In this document: piece after piece, positions 61,060-64,000 of the stretch
Position numbering within the stretch: the first letter of the stretch is position 1
Layout: each line of letters begins with the position of its first letter
Assembly (NCBI GenBank): GCA_030374805.1
Contig: JARGSG010000012.1
Span: forward strand, 868,001-932,000
Direction of reading: 5' to 3'
Source of the DNA: Gracilaria gracilis
Taxonomy: Eukaryota; Rhodophyta; Florideophyceae; Gracilariales; Gracilariaceae
DNA length: 64,000 bases
Program-made: the position numbers and the translations under genes
Notes under the pieces: model-generated
Told to the model about the DNA's origin: nothing
What the model saw: only the letters and a program-made list of their open reading frames with translations
The model's database searches: none

Positions 61060-62111
61060 CAGTTTTCGAATAGGAATCTTGATAGCGCGTGAGCGCATCA
61101 ATCACACAGTTACCATTGGCCAAGGTTTTGTTTGCAACGGCTGTGGGTATTGACGGTATCAATTTGACGCGCGAATCACATGGATTATGGTTCGGAGAGG
61201 TTGTTTACACTTTCATCTGAACGAGAATGAGGGCACCTTGGAAGCACAAGTTCAGATCTAACTAACCTCGATTGCTCGCGGAATATCGGGGGATGTATGC
61301 AGCCAAGGGCGGAAACATGATGTTTATGGCGTGCTTCTTGTGTCACAGAATGGGATTCGCTGAGATGAAGATTCGTTTCCCAGCGTGATCAACATACAAG
61401 CGGTACAAACCCTTTTCTTCGCCGCGCGATGCAAGCGAGTGCTGGGGCCGTAATAATTCACGAACGGATTGGTGGTAGATATATACGTAGCGGTTGAGAT
61501 TTGGCCCGATTGCATATGGGTTAGTAGAGAGATGCAACATGTTGAGTGTGACTGAGGCTAGGAGTTTACAGCATGACGAGCAGCGGTTGAGGGGCGAACA
61601 TGGACGAGAAGCTGTTGATGGTGTGGGGATCGAGAATTAGATACGATTTGTCACCACGTGAGATGATGACAAAGCACAAATCAAGTACAAAGGTAGCGTT
61701 AACACTACATGGCGTTTGGGATGTGGGTTGGAAAGTTGCCAAGTTGGAAGGGTAGAAGTGTTTAATGAGCAAAGGCTGTGCAGATGAGCGACTAAACTGT
61801 CAAGAACAGTGAGGTATGTACCAACGGTACCATATATGAGGCTGTTTCAAAAGGTTTGCTTGGTGAGGAGTGTTAAAGGGTGAGTGGTGTAAGTTTTGTA
61901 CGGAAGCAACGGTTTCGTCGAACATAGAAACAAGACAAGCTTTTAAAAGAAAGAGCCTCGGATCCAAAATCGACAAAAGGTAAAGTTCCGCAACGAAACA
62001 AGAGAGCGTCTCGAAGAAACAAACGACAGCAAACAAACAAACAAACGGGGCACCCTTGGTACAATACAGCAGTTACAACGAAATAAACGCCATTGCAGAA
62101 AGCCAACAAGG
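61060..62111. other. intergenic with one palindrome
   Basis: One member of the GGTACC palindrome family at 61818-61831 and an AAAC repeat at about 62028-62047. No gene supported. Confidence 0.5.
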
Positions 62112-62565
62112 CTAAGTAAGAATATCACAACAAATGTAACAACTCAAACAAGCAGCAAGCAAGCCAAGGCCAGCGTTACCCCCACTGGGCTTATTGGCCT
62201 GATCAGAAGGCGGGGGCGGCTGCTGCGCAGCATAGGTCTGGTTCATATAAGCAGGCGGCGGCGGTTGAACACCTGGCTGGTAGGTTCCAGGCGGATAATC
62301 CGGGTACACTGGCTGTTGTTGTTGGGGTGGGTACGGCGCGTATCCCGGCGCGCCGGGATATCCACCGGGTGGGGGCGGCGGCGGCGGCGCGGCGCCATCC
62401 ACAGGATAGGGCTCGTAAGGCGGCTGTGGCGGCGGCGGCGGCGGCACCTTGTCACCCTGCTACGCGTTTGTACGGCGTTGAGAAGGGGTGATTCGGTTAG
62501 TTTCCCGTGCAGCGCTTGTGCGCGGAGGTGGGGGAGGGTGATGCGTTGTGAGTACTTACGGTCAT
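62112..62565 (-). CDS. CYSTM-like proline-rich protein with a 6-nt first coding exon, 116 aa
   Basis: The second exon (62456-62112) encodes a Pro/Tyr/Gly/Gln-rich protein (PPPPPPQPPYEPYP, then GAPGYAPYPPQQQQP) ending in GLGLLAACLSCYICCDIL, a cysteine-studded membrane segment like the CYSTM module of plant and fungal stress proteins. It has no ATG of its own. A short exon at 62565-62560, ATGACC followed by GTAAGT, joins in phase to the acceptor GCAG at 62457 and gives MTGDKVPPPPPP. A TATA box lies 111 bp upstream. CYSTM proteins are small tail-anchored membrane proteins tied to stress tolerance in other organisms; that role here is inference. The proline-rich part resembles annexin and scramblase leaders, a weaker alternative. 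Confidence 0.75.
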
Positions 62566-62675
62566 GGTGCTGGTTGCTGTGCGGAGGAACGGTAGAGCGA
62601 AGGACGACAGTCAAGGGGTGGCAACGGCGGGGATAGATAGAAGGGGGGCGCAACCCGCAACTCGCTGTGATGGCG

Positions 62676-62682
62676 TTTTATA
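62676..62682 (-). promoter_or_regulatory. TATA box of the CYSTM-like gene
   Basis: The minus strand reads GGTATAAAACGC, 111 bp upstream of the ATG at 62565. It directly abuts ACCGAAGGTA on the minus strand, a half-preserved palindrome-family member. Confidence 0.6.
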
Positions 62683-62690
62683 CCTTCGGT

Positions 62691-63691
62691 CTATCATTCG
62701 ACCAAGGCATGGAAACGCAGTTGTTGAGGAGGAGCGTATCTTCTGAGATATCTATGCGCCAGCAATGCTTCGCCGCGCTGGGGAGCATGTGTCGGGGCAA
62801 GCGGTTGACAATGCTGTGCGCATTGCACACGTGGTCTAGTATTTCACACGTGGTCTAGTATGGCACGTAGGTTTGCTGTACGCGCTGGTAGGAATGTCAG
62901 AGTGTGGTGTGGCACATGGTCAGTTTGGAATGCCAGAGATGCCCATGGTGTAATTCCGGCGCGTGTACCAAGTTGGTACTACCAACGGTACATACTTTCG
63001 GCTTTTCGCTGGTCGGCGGCGACCGCGATGCCAAAACTGCACGGCAGATGGGATTATCCCATTGGGATAGATATCTGCAAGGAAAGTGCGTGCGGTGCGC
63101 ACCGCGCTCACACGAGTGGCACGACTTGGCTCCAAGTCTCGGAGTGTGGAATGAGAGCGGAACACAGGCAAGAACAAACCAAAAAAAATGCTTGGGTGCA
63201 AGCTGCGCATGCAGTTTGTTTTGCTGCGGCCAAACTGCGCACTGCCCAAACTGCGGCTGCTGAGCAGTTGGAGAGGGGGGGGAGGGGGATGATTCGAGGT
63301 TGGAGCTACAGCTGTATGCCCGTAAGTGACGTATGCGGTAAGCACGGTGCTCAATTCAACACGCGGTAAGCGCCACCCAAATGGACGCTGGAAGGAAGTT
63401 CCGTTACGTCAGGGCGATGGCGTTCGACGACAGCTTGTCAAGCACGTCTTCTGACGTAAACACAACAACAGCTATTCTCGAAAAAAAAAAAGCAAGATGC
63501 ACACTGTAAAGCACACATATCATAATTTTGACAGAAAATAAGGAAACGCACTAAAAAGAAGGGGAGCTCGTGATATCGGCAGCAGTTGGCCGCCCCCCGC
63601 CCTGCCGTGGAACGTTGTGTAAGTACAGTAGGAAGGGCGCAAAAGTTATGCACAGCGACATGCGCCCACCGACAGGCTCTCTCTCTCTCTC
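62691..63691. other. intergenic with TGACGT sites and one double palindrome
   Basis: GTACCAAGTTGGTAC overlaps TACCAACGGTAC at 62965-62991. CRE/bZIP-like sites are at 63326-63333 (GTGACGTA), 63404-63411 (TTACGTCA) and 63452-63459 (TGACGTAA). The plus-strand frame 62860-63369 has no domain. No gene supported. Confidence 0.5.
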
Positions 63692-64000
63692 TCACTGCGT
63701 CACACGCAGTCGGAATTGCAGCAGCATCGAACTCACCACTGACTCTACTAGCACAATGCGGCCCACTTCAATGACGTTGTCGCCATCTCCAAGTGCGCTC
63801 GGCCACCACAGCATGCGATGATGTCGCTCCGTGTTCTTCAGCTTTTCGATGCTAGTCTTCACAAAGCCCAGTCGAACGTGCGCGCCTCGGTTGCTAAATT
63901 GATACAGTTCCAGCCGTAATAGCTTATCATCCACGCCGGCTGTCACTGCTGTCAGGTCGCGCGTCATCACCTGGAAGCGTTTTTGTTCGCGAGTTAGAAC
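63692..64000 (-). CDS. C2-domain (copine-like) protein, partial at window edge
   Basis: The frame is open to the end of the window. VLTREQKRFQVMTRDLTAV, then DDKLLRLELYQFSNRGAHVR and LGFVKTSIEKL resemble the end of a C2 domain of copines (strand, D/S-x-G-x-H, L-I-G, then T-S-hydrophobic-x-L). Copines bind membranes through two calcium-dependent C2 domains followed by a vWA domain. A GTGAGT donor at about 63735 suggests an intron soon after and a further exon on the left, so the stop at 63692 may not be used. The identification rests on about 40 residues. Confidence 0.4.
   Translation of the reverse strand, partial: VLTREQKRFQVMTRDLTAVTAGVDDKLLRLELYQFSNRGAHVRLGFVKTSIEKLKNTERHHRMLWWPSALGDGDNVIEVGRIVLVESVVSSMLLQFRLRVTQ

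Noticed and set aside
15791-62991. GGTACC palindromes as CRISPR-like or restriction artefacts
   Set aside because: Spacing is irregular, units are isolated or in pairs and loops vary, so it is not an array; cloning artefacts would not sit in so many different natural contexts.

Overview
The window is nuclear DNA of a eukaryote. Evidence: an alpha-7 proteasome subunit, eIF1, a DDX42-type spliceosomal helicase, an F-box protein, an ERG28 homologue, short GT-AG introns with GTAAGT/GTGAGT donors, TATAAAA boxes, a tRNA-Ala with the eukaryotic AGC anticodon, and Ty1/copia and LINE remains. Most genes are one uninterrupted frame; only two or three need introns. With leucine-synthesis (IPMDH with a leader) and agmatine deiminase genes, this compact intron-poor style suggests an alga, most likely a red alga. 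That placement is inference, not proof.

Layout. 1-9.6 kb is gene-poor: a MITE-like inverted-repeat element, a broken copia fossil (3.7-8.6 kb) with an LTR-like insert, and spacer. 9.6-15.1 kb holds an orphan 451-aa protein and two GT2 glycosyltransferase paralogues in head-to-head orientation, with a LINE fragment lying in the inverted repeat between them. 15.1-21.5 kb has a TPR/DUF4246 locus, an 88-bp LINE tail with a clean 13-bp target duplication, and a 634-aa acidic protein. 21.5-30.7 kb is gene-dense: proteasome alpha-7, HisRS, eIF1, F-box, LisH-CTLH-WD40, and a 649-aa orphan. 30.7-36 kb has a spacer rich in small palindromes, a Gemin7-like gene, a 16-copy 17-bp minisatellite, a basic coiled-coil protein and an exported FkbM methyltransferase. 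36-45 kb has a PAF-acetylhydrolase-like lipase, a divergent isopropylmalate dehydrogenase, ERG28, a five-exon ionotropic-glutamate-receptor-like gene and an RluA-type pseudouridine synthase. 45-51 kb has a lineage-specific membrane-protein family (one intact gene, one relic) and a coiled-coil/Cys protein. 51-57.4 kb is an extremely GC-rich block with an ApaH-like phosphatase, a psq-HTH protein, tRNA-Ala and a GT34 glycosyltransferase. 57.4-64 kb has DDX42, agmatine deiminase, a CYSTM-like protein with a 6-nt first coding exon, and the edge of a C2/copine-like gene.

The genes are mostly independent housekeeping and cell-surface functions; no operon-like pathway cluster is visible. The best candidates for undescribed biology are a dispersed family of very short palindromes built on GGTACC-loop-GGTACC (about 18 loci, almost all outside coding sequence), the algal iGluR-like channel, and several orphan gene families.
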